From Chrysochromulina parva (taxonomy: Eukaryota; Haptophyta; Prymnesiales; Chrysochromulinaceae): a DNA stretch of 30,164 bases. Shown here piece after piece: positions 23,649 to 30,164 of this stretch; positions within the stretch are counted from its first letter, which is position 1, and the number at the start of each line of letters is the position of its first letter. The position numbers were made by a program, and so were the translations under genes. The stretch spans positions 1 through 30,164 of the forward strand of contig PJAB01000306.1 in assembly GCA_002887195.1 (NCBI GenBank). Reading direction: 5' to 3'. A model generated the notes under the pieces. The model was not told where the DNA came from. It worked only from the letters and a program-made list of their open reading frames with translations, and searched no databases.

Positions 23649-25870
23649 ACTGGCCACGCAGCGGGGCACGGCCGCCCACCACGGCGCCGCCCGTCGCCCG
23701 ACGATCGTCTCGACCGACGGGCGCCGTGGTGGGCGGCCATGGCTGCTGCCCGATGCCGACGGACTCGCGCCGCTTCTCCTCGCGCTTCGCATGGCCGGTC
23801 GCCACGCGCTGCTGATGGCGCAGCCGCGCGGCCTCGGCACGCCCCGCGGCGGCGCTCGCGGCGGCGCTCGGCGTCGTATCGGGCGCGGGCCCCGCACTGG
23901 GCGAGGCGGTCATCTTGGTCATGATCGGGATGAGGCTTTCCTTGAGCTCCTTGAGCACCTCGACCTGCTCCGCGACCGGGTTGTACTCCTGCACCTGCCG
24001 CTGCGGCATCTGCGGCGGCGACATGCTCTTGGCGCGGTTGGCGTACTTGAGCGTGTTGAGCGTCTCCTCGAATTGATCCGACGCTGGCGAGACCGCACAG
24101 AGCATCACGGAGACCGAGGTGCCCGAGAGCGAGTCGCGCAGCAGACGCGTGAGCTTCGAGTCGCGGTACGGCACGTGGCTCGTGCTCTTCTTGGTACGGT
24201 CGGCGAGCGCGTTGATGCAGTTGGCGAGCGAGAGGAGCGACCGGTTGATGTTGCGCCCTTCCCGCAGCCGCTGGCCCGTGTTGTCCGTCTTGTAGGCGCG
24301 CTCGGAGCCAGCGAGGTCGATCATCGAGAGCTTTGAGAGCTGCTTCTTCGTCGGGCCGGTGCCGTCGAGGTACTTCTCGACGCCCGAGCACGTGATCTGG
24401 AGCACCGCGTGAGATCGGCTCGAGACCTCATTGCAGTTCGTAGCTTCGGTCGTGCGGTAGAGGCTGCCTCGGTTCATCAGCTCCATGAGCTCCTGCAGCG
24501 AGCTCACAGCGACCTCGACGGCGCCCGCGATCACCGTCCCTTTGCGCGCATCCTCTCGCACATCCAGGTCCGTACCTGATGAGAGGCGCCATCCGACGCC
24601 ATCAGACGCCATCAGAGAGGCCATCAGAGGCCATCCGACGCCATCCGACGCCATCCGACGCCATCAGACGCCATCAAGAGAGGCCATCAGACGCCATCAG
24701 ACGCCATCAGACGCCATCAGACGCCATCCGAGGCACGCAGAGGGAGGTCCGTACCCGTCATCGGGTTGAGCAAATCCTTGACTCTCTCATTGTAGATCTC
24801 TATGTACCTGATGAGGGAGGCAATCAGCATGCAATCAGGGTGGAGCAAATCCTTGACTCTCTCATTGTAGATCTCTATGTACCTGCGAGGCGTGCCGAAC
24901 CAAGGCCCCGTGATCAGTGGCAATCCGAGCGCCAGCCGTGGCAATCGAGCGCATCGGTTCGGTTGATGAGGCCATCCATCAAGCACTCCACTCACGTCAT
25001 CGAGAAGCGCCATGTCCAGTCATCCTCCTGCTCCGCGAAGGTGAAGAGGTCGCGGATGGCGCGCGGCATGACGCCGGGCATCGCCTCGTCCCCGAGCATC
25101 GTGTACGTCTTGCCGCTCCCGGTCGCGCCGTACGCGAAGCACGAGCCGTGGAAGCCGTCGATGACTGCCCGGATGACGCGCTTGGTCGTACCCTCGTACA
25201 CGTCCTCACTGGTGCACTCGGGGCCGTAAGCGCAGTCGAACGCGTACGACTTGTCCTTCGACTTGTCCAGTCGAAGGTAGTCGATGCCGCCCATCTTCTC
25301 GTCCGGGTCGTACGCAAAGATGTGCTTGCCTTCCGTGACCTCGAGGCACGCGTGCGAGCCGCGGCCCTCCTCCTTGGCGGAGAGCGGGCGAACGCGCACG
25401 CCGACGGACATGCGCCCTTTGCGCGCATCCGCAGACGCCACGTCGCGCCCGCCCGCCATCGGCAGCGACGCGTTCGGTCCGAGGCTCTTGCCGCGGGCCG
25501 CCGCACGCTTATTCTCGGGCGACCTGGCCCGCACGGCGCGCTGCAGCGTGCTGGCCGAGAGCTCCTCCTTGTAATCGTCGTAGCTCAGGCCTGGCGGCAC
25601 CGGCGGCGCACTTTGGCGGTGGCGAGGCGCCGGAGGCATCGTGGGTGGCTGCCGGCGGCACCTTTGTTCGCTTGCAAGCGGCGAAGGGACAGAATTCTCG
25701 TCACGCCCACCGCGCGCGCCGTCAGCCGTTGGTGCCGTGACGGCGTTTTCTGTTTGAGCTCTGGGGTCACTTACACTCGCGCGTAGATATTCGCCCACGA
25801 GAGCGCATGCGAAAAGCTCCGGCTTCTTTTCAAGGGGCTCTTCTTCTCCGAGCGCGCGTCGAGCATGCAT
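19710..25870 (-). CDS. Kinesin-8-like motor protein, six exons
   Basis: Exons inferred from protein continuity: 25870-24996, 24807-24755, 24575-23365, 23130-23065, 22668-21571, 21407-19710. Together 5001 nt in one frame, 1666 residues, TGA stop. Joined motor reads FAYGATGSGKTYTMLG, RFSMT|YIEIYNERVKDLLNPMTG|TDLDVRED, SSRSHAVLQI, MIDLAGSER, GRNINRSLLSLANCINALAD, HVPYRDSKLTRLLRDSLSG, YANRAKSM. These match the kinesin-8 (KIF18/19) pattern, motors that walk to plus ends and limit microtubule length. After the motor: poly-Gly and Asp/Glu tracts, a coiled coil spanning exons 4-5, and a disordered Ser/Gly tail. Start: ATG 25870 abuts the divergent SANT ATG; Met78 (25639), just before SAPPVPPGLSYDDY, may be the real start, and GTAAGTG near 25770 could begin a 5' UTR intron. 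A further 57-nt exon inside 22669-23064 cannot be excluded. Confidence 0.83.
20821..20970 (-). repeat. Five 30-bp units, each with a 12-bp palindrome
   Basis: Each unit begins AGATCGCGATCT (perfect palindrome), then GAGCG(T/C)TCCCC(A/G)CCACGG. Encodes the decapeptide GGERSDRDLR in the kinesin-8 tail. The three middle units are identical. A (GATCTC)n run follows near 20655-20690. Confidence 0.93.
21408..21570 (-). other. Kinesin-8 intron 5 (163 nt), decamer-rich
   Basis: On the minus strand it starts GTACGACCTGCCGCTGATGA and ends ATTGCCTCCCTCATCAG. The next exon starts GTGCGACGTGCCTCCGAGGA, a diverged copy of the intron start (18 of 24). Phase 0; joins STSAV to VRRASEELKHA. The interior is a run of 10-bp units (plus strand GTCATCAGAG / CTCATCAGAG), nine of them with ATCAG. 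Not a multiple of three and stops in frame, so removal is required. Confidence 0.85.
22669..23064 (-). other. Kinesin-8 intron 4 (396 nt)
   Basis: Minus strand GTACCACGGCTGATTG to CATGCTTGCAG. Phase 0; joins PSVQ to AAYVALDNM. Decamer arrays at both ends (22703-22795 and 23018-23055), a 12-bp hairpin (22977-23014), and a central unrelated segment. Unlike its neighbours, the downstream exon does not copy the intron start. A 57-nt open stretch (PAMCGNAIG...LGHRK) bounded by AG and GT might be a skipped or extra exon. Confidence 0.65.
22977..23014. repeat. 12-bp inverted repeat in intron 4
   Basis: TGATTGCGATCC (22977-22988) and GGATCGCAATCA (23003-23014), 14-nt loop; a further GATTGCGATCC copy lies just upstream. 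Confidence 0.8.
23131..23364 (-). other. Kinesin-8 intron 3 (234 nt) with nested exon duplication
   Basis: Minus strand GTGCGCTGAGATTGCG to GATGGCCTCCCTCATCAG. Phase 0; joins GQSMAE to VRRVLAELVEREPE of a 66-nt mini-exon. Contains a second copy of the upstream exon end, (GA)GATNNCG 9-mers, and a segment resembling the mini-exon start. Confidence 0.8.
23299..23387 (-). repeat. 27-bp exact duplication of exon 3 end inside intron 3
   Basis: Copies at 23299-23325 and 23361-23387, 62 bp apart. The outer copy spans the exon-intron junction, the inner copy lies in the intron. Confidence 0.9.
24576..24754 (-). other. Kinesin-8 intron 2 (179 nt), decamer-rich
   Basis: Minus strand starts GTACGGACCTCCCTCTGCG and ends GATGGCGCCTCTCATCAG; the exon resumes GTACGGACCTGGATGTGCG. 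Phase 1; joins LLNPMTG to TDLDVRED within the motor. The interior is (GATGGCGTCT/GATGGCGTCG)n with one-step slips. Confidence 0.88.
24768..24885 (-). repeat. 43-bp exact duplication covering a kinesin motor exon
   Basis: Copies at 24768-24810 and 24843-24885, offset 75 bp, no mismatch. Both encode YIEIYNERVKDLL. Confidence 0.95.
24808..24995 (-). other. Kinesin-8 intron 1 (188 nt) with internal AG|GT junction
   Basis: Minus strand GTGAGTGGAGTGC to TTGCCTCCCTCATCAG. Phase 2; joins FSMT to YIEIYNE. An internal acceptor CGCAG at 24883 is followed directly by the first copy of the exon (GTACATAG). Using that acceptor keeps 75 nt, in frame and stop-free, adding 25 residues. Confidence 0.82.
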
Positions 25871-27406
25871 CGCCTCTCATGTCCTCTCGGGTCCTCCTCC
25901 GTCATTTCCGTGACGGTCATTCATCCAAAGGGAGGGCCGTTCGAGCGTAGCTCCTCCGTCAAGGCCGAGGCCGCCGCGGACAGCTCGTTCCTCGATCCGA
26001 TGCCCATCGACGGCGACAACACGGACGAGAGCGACGACGACGAGGAGTTCACCGGCCAGGCCCTCGCCACCTCAGCCGTCGCGGGCGTAGACAAGCCGAG
26101 CGCCGCCTCAGACATCGTCGTACAGCGCGTGGAGGCGCCGCTCAGCAAGGATCGCGTCGGCACGCTCCGCATCATGGCACACCAGCCGGCGTGCGTGCGC
26201 CTCGTGCTGCGTTGCACGCGCGAAGGCCGCGCCGCCGGAGAGCCCTCGCACAAGTCCTCGGGCGTGTGCGTGACGAGCACGCTCATCGTGCAGCCGGAGC
26301 TGTGGACGGGCCGTCAGATTGGCGAGTGGACGGCGCAGGAGCACCAGCAGCTCGCCGTCGGACTCACCATCTATGGGCGCGACTGGGCGCGCCTGCAGCG
26401 CCTGATGGTCCCATCACGCTCCGCACGTGAGCTCGAGCTCTATGCTCTCCGCCACCTCGCAGATCGGCAGCCGCCGCCGCCGCTCGTGCCACCGCCGCCC
26501 CAGAAACTCGCCTTTGGCGGCCAGTCGAGGCTTGGACGAGGCGGGGGCATCGGGGGCCCGTTTGCTTTCCGGAGCCGGCCACTGCGCGGACCCGGCAGCC
26601 GAGGTGGACGAGGGTCGTATGGGCGCCGTGGCTCGCGTGGGGCGAGCGTGCGCGGCGGTGGCGCGCGTGGCGGTGGCGCGCGCGGCGCGGCGCCGGCGCG
26701 CGCGGACTCGGCGGCCGTGCAAGCGCCGCCGCAGCCGCCGCCGCCGCAGCCGCCGCAGCCGCCGCCGCAGCCGCCGCCGCAGCAGTGGCCGCAGCAGGCG
26801 ACGGAAGGCGCTTCCATACAGCCGCAGCAGTGGCAGTGGGCGGCGCCGTCGCAGCCGCTGTCGCAGCCGCTGTCGCAGCCGCCATCCTCCGGCGCCTCGA
26901 TGGACCCCAATCAGGAGACCGGACAGCTTGGGAGCCTCACATGGCAGTCGCAGCTGCAGCTGACCCCGGCACCAGGTCCAGTTCTCGCTCCGTACCCGCC
27001 GCCAGGGGATGGCGGTTGGTGCGGCTGCACGGGAGGTGCATCGACCGTATCCTGCGCTGGCAGCGTGCAGCCTGATCGCATGCAGCCTGATGGCATGCAG
27101 TCCTTGTTGGCAGTTCCACAGGAGGATGTCGATGACGAAGCGGCGCCGCCTCGCGCCAAGGCGCCCGCGACGGCGCCAGGAGGGGAGGACTATGAAGAGG
27201 ACGAGGAGGAAGGCGAGGTCTACGACGACGAGGACGACGAGGACGACGAGGACGAGGACGACGACGAGGAGGACACGGCCGCGGCAGTGGGGACCAAGCG
27301 CGTAGCCAAATTCGAATGGGACGCTGAGGGCGTCGTGCTGAGCGCGGAGGGCGTCGTCACGGGCGTCGGCCCAGGGCCCGTCCCCAAGCGCCCCGCACTG
27401 GCGTGA
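25865..27406 (+). CDS. SANT/Myb-domain protein with RGG-like and acidic regions
   Basis: 513 residues to TGA. Residues ~153-200 read GEWTAQEHQQLAVGLTIYGRDWARLQRLM...SARELELYALRHL, matching the SANT/Myb fold (first Trp, EH, YGRDW, terminal helix) closest to the SHAQKYF-type single Myb. Flanking parts: an N-terminal acidic patch DESDDDEEF (~53-62), a central Arg-Gly-rich section (~218-280, possible RNA binding), a Gln/Pro stretch, and a long C-terminal Asp/Glu run followed by KRVAKFEWD and KRPALA. Likely a nuclear chromatin or transcription protein; target unknown. The start is unsure: ATG 25865 touches the minus-strand kinesin ATG; Met46 (26000) is an alternative. A Cys/Gly-rich patch ending in two 15-bp GCAGCCTGAT(C/G)GCAT units (27067-27096) looks unlike the rest and might be an unspliced in-frame intron. 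Confidence 0.75.
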   Translation: MHRLSCPLGSSSVISVTVIHPKGGPFERSSSVKAEAAADSSFLDPMPIDGDNTDESDDDEEFTGQALATSAVAGVDKPSAASDIVVQRVEAPLSKDRVGTLRIMAHQPACVRLVLRCTREGRAAGEPSHKSSGVCVTSTLIVQPELWTGRQIGEWTAQEHQQLAVGLTIYGRDWARLQRLMVPSRSARELELYALRHLADRQPPPPLVPPPPQKLAFGGQSRLGRGGGIGGPFAFRSRPLRGPGSRGGRGSYGRRGSRGASVRGGGARGGGARGAAPARADSAAVQAPPQPPPPQPPQPPPQPPPQQWPQQATEGASIQPQQWQWAAPSQPLSQPLSQPPSSGASMDPNQETGQLGSLTWQSQLQLTPAPGPVLAPYPPPGDGGWCGCTGGASTVSCAGSVQPDRMQPDGMQSLLAVPQEDVDDEAAPPRAKAPATAPGGEDYEEDEEEGEVYDDEDDEDDEDEDDDEEDTAAAVGTKRVAKFEWDAEGVVLSAEGVVTGVGPGPVPKRPALA

Positions 27407-27804
27407 GGACGTGCCTCCACCACGTGCCGGCTACACTGTAGTGGGGTGTTCGTGGTTCTTCGTGGTCGTTGCGTCGCACGTGCCGGTCGGGCCGGAAGTG
27501 CGGTAAACTGCCGGACGAGTCGGATTCGCGCGTGAACAGTCACGGCCTCACGGTGAAAGCGCGACTCTGCTTCGGTCTACTCAAGCGTCAAGTCCAATCC
27601 GGGGTGCCCCATCTAACGGAATTAAGTGTCCCATCTAACGGGATAACAATTGTTACATCTACCCGGTGGTGCATTTGTCCCGTTTCTCTCATTATTAGTC
27701 TGTCTGAGGCTCGAGCCTGCGCTGCGCCCATCCCGGCGTCCGACCCGGGCGACGGCGGAGGCCGATGGAACTTGGGAGATCCGATCTCGGACCTGGGACG
27801 AGGC
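27407..27804. other. Spacer between convergent SANT and ankyrin genes
   Basis: About 400 bp, no supported gene. A 22-bp imperfect doublet lies in the AT-richer middle. Plus-strand open frames starting here are read-through of the ankyrin antisense strand. Confidence 0.6.
27604..27647. repeat. 22-bp imperfect doublet
   Basis: Two units sharing CCCATCTAACGG, followed by a partial third ACATCTACCCGG. Confidence 0.75.
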
Positions 27805-27930
27805 TCATGCGAGGGGGCCGCTGGCGGCCTGCCGCGACGGGCGACGGGGCGACGGCATCGGCGACGGCGTCAACGCGACGCCGTCGGCGACGGCGGTGGC
27901 TTCTGCGGCGGGAGTGTTGCTGGCGGTGGC

Positions 27931-27980
<50 letters not shown>

Positions 27981-29320
27981 GAGTGCTGCTGGCGGCGGGA
28001 GTCGCGGAGGCTTGAATGCGAGAGTTTCCCCCGTCAGTCCGCTGGCGTACGCTTCTCGGCGTTCGATCGGGGCGCACGGGGGAGAAGAGGTCGCTCAATG
28101 CCTCGAGGGCCGATCGGTTACGCTTCGTTGCGGACGGCGGCAGCGCTGGAGACGCGGCTGGAAGCACGGGAGGCGGCACGGGCGGCGGCACCGGCGTTGA
28201 GGTGGGATCGAGGATGGCAACGACCGCAGCATGGCCCTTTTGCCTTGCTTCGTCAAGCGCCGTCTTGCCGACTTTGCAACGGATCGACCTGTCGGCGCCG
28301 GCGTCGAGCAATCTCCGCACAATCTCGGGATGATTCATCCGGGCTGCGAGGTGGAGTGCCGTCCTCCCAACGACATTCGTCGCGTCCACAAGCGCCCTGG
28401 CCTCGAGGAGAGTCTCGACGCATGCAAGGTGCCCTCCGGCGGCCATGAGCGCTGTGTCCTCATACCACTGCGAGCACCCACGCGGCACGCGAGAAGAGAT
28501 GGCATACCGCCGTCAGCATCCGCCGTCAGCATCCTAGGGGCTGCATTGCTATATTAGGGTATCGGAGGGGTCGCAGGAGAAGGGCGTGGGGGCGAGGGGG
28601 CGGCGAGGGGTCGTGCCCCTGGTGGCGGCGGGGGCAGGCGCGGCAGGCAGCAGCGAGCGCACGTAAGGATTCTTCCAGTTGACGTCGCCACCATCGGCGA
28701 TCAGTTTCCGGAGCTCGTCGTTGTTACCGTCACTTGCGGCGTCCCACACCGCAGGGGCCTCGAGCAACGCGACGACCGCCGCGTGCCGCTTCTCCCGTGC
28801 AATGTCGAGAGCCGACTTGCCTAATTTGTCTCTCGCAGTCCGGTTGGCACCGGAGGCGAGCAGCCGCCTCACGACGTCAGGATGGTTGTTGATCGCTGAC
28901 CAGTGGAGGGCGGTGTACCCAACGTTCTGACGAGCGCGACGAGCGTGCAGCGAATGAGGGGGAAGGAAGCGGAGGGAGGGACGCAGCATGAGCAGCGGCA
29001 GAGCTCCGGGGTCTCACGTTCGTAGCATCCACTTGCGCGCGGGAGCCGAGCAGCGTCTCGACGCAGGGCAGGTGGCCGTTGACAGCGGCGGACATGAGCG
29101 GCGTCTGCCCGTAGGACTGCAGTCACCCACACAGCACAAGGAGGATGGCGGCAGACAAGGCGTGGCGTCAGCAGCATAGGCGCACAGAAGGGCGGCGAGG
29201 GGGCGCCGGCGGGCGGCGGCGCACCCCCTTGTGCTCGATGTCACCACCAGCGGCGATCAACCTTATCAGCGCGTCATTGTCCCCGCGCATTGCGGCGAAC
29301 CATACTTTCGACGCCATCAT
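27805..29320 (-). CDS. Ankyrin-repeat protein, four exons
   Basis: Exons 29320-29225, 29116-29018, 28926-28663, 28467-27805; all introns phase 0; 373 residues. The product has two tandem ~115-residue units, each beginning VW(F/D)AA..GDND.L..LIA.GGD and each holding ankyrin repeats (TPLMSAAVNGHLPCVETLL, TALHWSAINNHPDVVRRLL, SALDIAREKRHAAVVALL; and equivalents). Ankyrin repeats mediate protein binding. A Pro/Ala-rich disordered tail with a poly-Ala run and KRNRSALEALSDLF follows. No catalytic domain. Start: MMASKVW at 29320 follows an in-frame stop; the first repeat fits directly. Divergent from the IPT gene with 294 bp between. Function unknown. Confidence 0.82.
28468..28662 (-). other. Ankyrin gene intron 3 (195 nt)
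   Basis: GTGCGCTCGCTGCTG to GGGTGCTCGCAG, phase 0, joins WKNPY to WYEDTALMAA. Multiple of three but with an in-frame stop. Position and sequence resemble intron 1. Confidence 0.75.
28927..29017 (-). other. Ankyrin gene intron 2 (91 nt)
   Basis: GTGAGACCCCGGAGC to GCGCTCGTCAG, phase 0, joins VDATN to NVGYTALHW. AACGT occurs on both sides of the intron. The matching site in the second protein unit has no intron. Confidence 0.8.
29117..29224 (-). other. Ankyrin gene intron 1 (108 nt)
   Basis: GTGCGCCGCCGCCCG to GGTGACTGCAG, phase 0, joins IEHKG to SYGQTPLMSAA. Multiple of three but with an in-frame stop. Confidence 0.78.
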
Positions 29321-29614
29321 TGAGGCTACACGGCTTCATGTTTTTTGAATATGCAAACAGAGAAGGAAGGACAAATGACCGGAACGGCGCCCTGTTAGGT
29401 CGAAGTGTGAGCGGCTCCTGTTGCCTTCAGATTGCTACCTGATTATTCATACGTCCACATTGCGGACTCAGTGCGGAAAAAATTTAACCGCCACGGAGAT
29501 CGCCGGTGAACGACGTTCGCGGGAGGTGCTGCAGGGTTCTCCTGCAGGCTGCACGCCGGGGCTGATCGCCGCTGACTGTGACCGCGCTTCTCTCCAAGGA
29601 GCGCTTCGGCGGCT
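29321..29614. promoter_or_regulatory. Divergent promoter region of ankyrin and IPT genes
   Basis: 294 bp between the two start codons; AT-rich runs at 29339-29375 and AAAAAATTTAACC near 29476. An in-frame TGA at 29579 supports the IPT start. Confidence 0.5.
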
Positions 29615-30164
29615 ATGGGCCCATGGGTCGTGCTCGTACTGCTGCTGCTGCCCACCTTCGCCATGGCGGCCGTCGTCCAGAAAGTCGCTGGTCCTGACCA
29701 GTCGGAAGTCTCTCACGCCTCGTCGGGCGGGGGGGCCCACATCTACTTGTCTGGCGTTGATATTGGCTCCGCGTTCGCGCCGCCAAAAGTATTCATCGGC
29801 ATCAACGCCGATGCCGAGTGCAAGGTGCAGCCCTTCACCTCTAGCCGCAACCGGCTGCACTGCATCGTGAGCCCAGAGAACCTGCCAGCGCCCAACCCGG
29901 ACTACTATCCCAACGGGCTCGATCTCAATTTCGGCGGAGGGGGGCATGGGCGCTCCGGGAGAACGCGCGATCCGCTTTTCGTTCGAGAGCCGCTGCGGGT
30001 GCTCAAGGAGGGCCGCCTCGCGCCGTGCTGGCACGTGGGTGGCCTGAACCACAACTGCATGATCGAGTTTGACGTCGCCGCAACGCCGCGCGTCTACCGC
30101 ATGCTTACTACGTTGGTCGAGTCCGGTGGCCATGTGCGTGTCGTGGGCCGCGGCATCGATGGCG
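29615..30164 (+). CDS. Secreted IPT/TIG-domain protein, fibrocystin (PKHD1)-like, 3' end outside window
   Basis: Open from ATG 29615 to the window edge with no stop, 183 codons visible. Residues 1-18 (MGPWVVLVLLLLPTFAMA) form a clear signal peptide. Next comes an IPT/TIG-like immunoglobulin fold: GGGAHIYLSGVDIGSAF, then KVFIGINADAECKVQPF and RNRLHCIVSPEN, with the paired Cys seen in PKHD1-family TIG domains. A linker with CWHVGGLNHNCMIEF leads into the start of a second such domain (TPRVYRMLTTLVESGGHVRV). Family members are large, often membrane-anchored surface proteins. An in-frame TGA 12 codons upstream fixes the start. The overlapping minus-strand frame (29468-30133) is a shadow. Domain call moderate, secretion firm. 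Confidence 0.7.
   Translation, partial: MGPWVVLVLLLLPTFAMAAVVQKVAGPDQSEVSHASSGGGAHIYLSGVDIGSAFAPPKVFIGINADAECKVQPFTSSRNRLHCIVSPENLPAPNPDYYPNGLDLNFGGGGHGRSGRTRDPLFVREPLRVLKEGRLAPCWHVGGLNHNCMIEFDVAATPRVYRMLTTLVESGGHVRVVGRGIDG

Noticed and set aside
21420..24730. Decamer arrays considered as CRISPR or satellite locus
   Set aside because: Units are 10 bp without spacers, and each array lies inside an intron whose removal restores a protein frame.
24717..25013. 98-codon frame with two YIEIYNERVKDLL copies as a stand-alone gene
   Set aside because: It is a kinesin exon plus its intronic duplicate; both ends are explained by splicing.
27469..28448. Overlapping plus-strand frames (243 and 227 codons)
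   Set aside because: Antisense to the ankyrin exon 4, dominated by poly-Gly and Arg runs.
29468..30133. 221-codon minus-strand frame at the right edge
   Set aside because: Antisense of the signal-peptide/IPT frame; no domain of its own.
1..30164. tRNA, rRNA, transposase or reverse transcriptase genes
   Set aside because: None recognised by eye in the sequence or its translated frames; a covariance-model or profile search would be needed to exclude short or decayed ones.

Overview
The window looks like nuclear DNA of a GC-rich microbial eukaryote, most likely a complex-plastid alga such as a haptophyte or pelagophyte. Lineage is inferred, not proven. Reasons seen in the sequence: genes are monocistronic and on both strands, there are GT-AG introns with codon phase preserved across them, two kinesins are present, a Cys-module receptor kinase carries a long Pro-Pro-Ser tract, and an ABC-F ATPase starts with a signal peptide ending in an APAF-type motif like those of plastid-targeted proteins in complex-plastid algae. 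No bacterial operon, Shine-Dalgarno pattern, rRNA, tRNA or CRISPR array was seen.

Layout. 2-3007 (+): C-terminal part of a transmembrane kinase. 3008-4143: repeat-bearing spacer. 4144-5925 (-): two-pass Pro-rich membrane protein. 6290-9565 (+): ABC-F ATPase with two apparent in-frame introns. 9707-10633 (-): 2OG-Fe(II) oxygenase, head-to-head and overlapping with a RING-finger gene at 10574-11704 (+). 12396-13961 (-): FHA-domain protein with a perfect-length 9 x 21-bp array. 14488-19560 (-): intronless kinesin with a very long coiled coil. 19710-25870 (-): kinesin-8-like gene, here reassembled from six exons (1666 codons plus stop in one frame). 25865-27406 (+): SANT/Myb plus RGG-like protein. 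27805-29320 (-): four-exon ankyrin-repeat protein. 29615 to the right edge (+): start of a secreted IPT/TIG (fibrocystin-like) protein that runs out of the window.

The genes do not form one pathway; this is an ordinary mixed nuclear gene neighbourhood (signalling, microtubule motors, chromatin/ubiquitin factors, plastid ABC-F).

The most notable signal is in the introns. At least four introns of the kinesin-8 gene, and two candidate introns of the ABC-F gene about 12 kb away, share one architecture: the first bases of the intron (from the GT) are a copy of the first bases of the downstream exon. Most of them end in a common block (CCTCCCTCATCAG or a close variant) and carry decamer arrays built on CTGAT, which resembles a branch-point motif. 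This is what is expected of introner-like insertions or duplication-born introns in which the duplicated target supplies the 5' splice site and the inserted DNA supplies the AG. One site has an AG|GT junction inside a composite intron (possible recursive splice point or alternative acceptor), and another has nested duplications. The ankyrin gene independently shows intron presence/absence between two tandem protein repeats.
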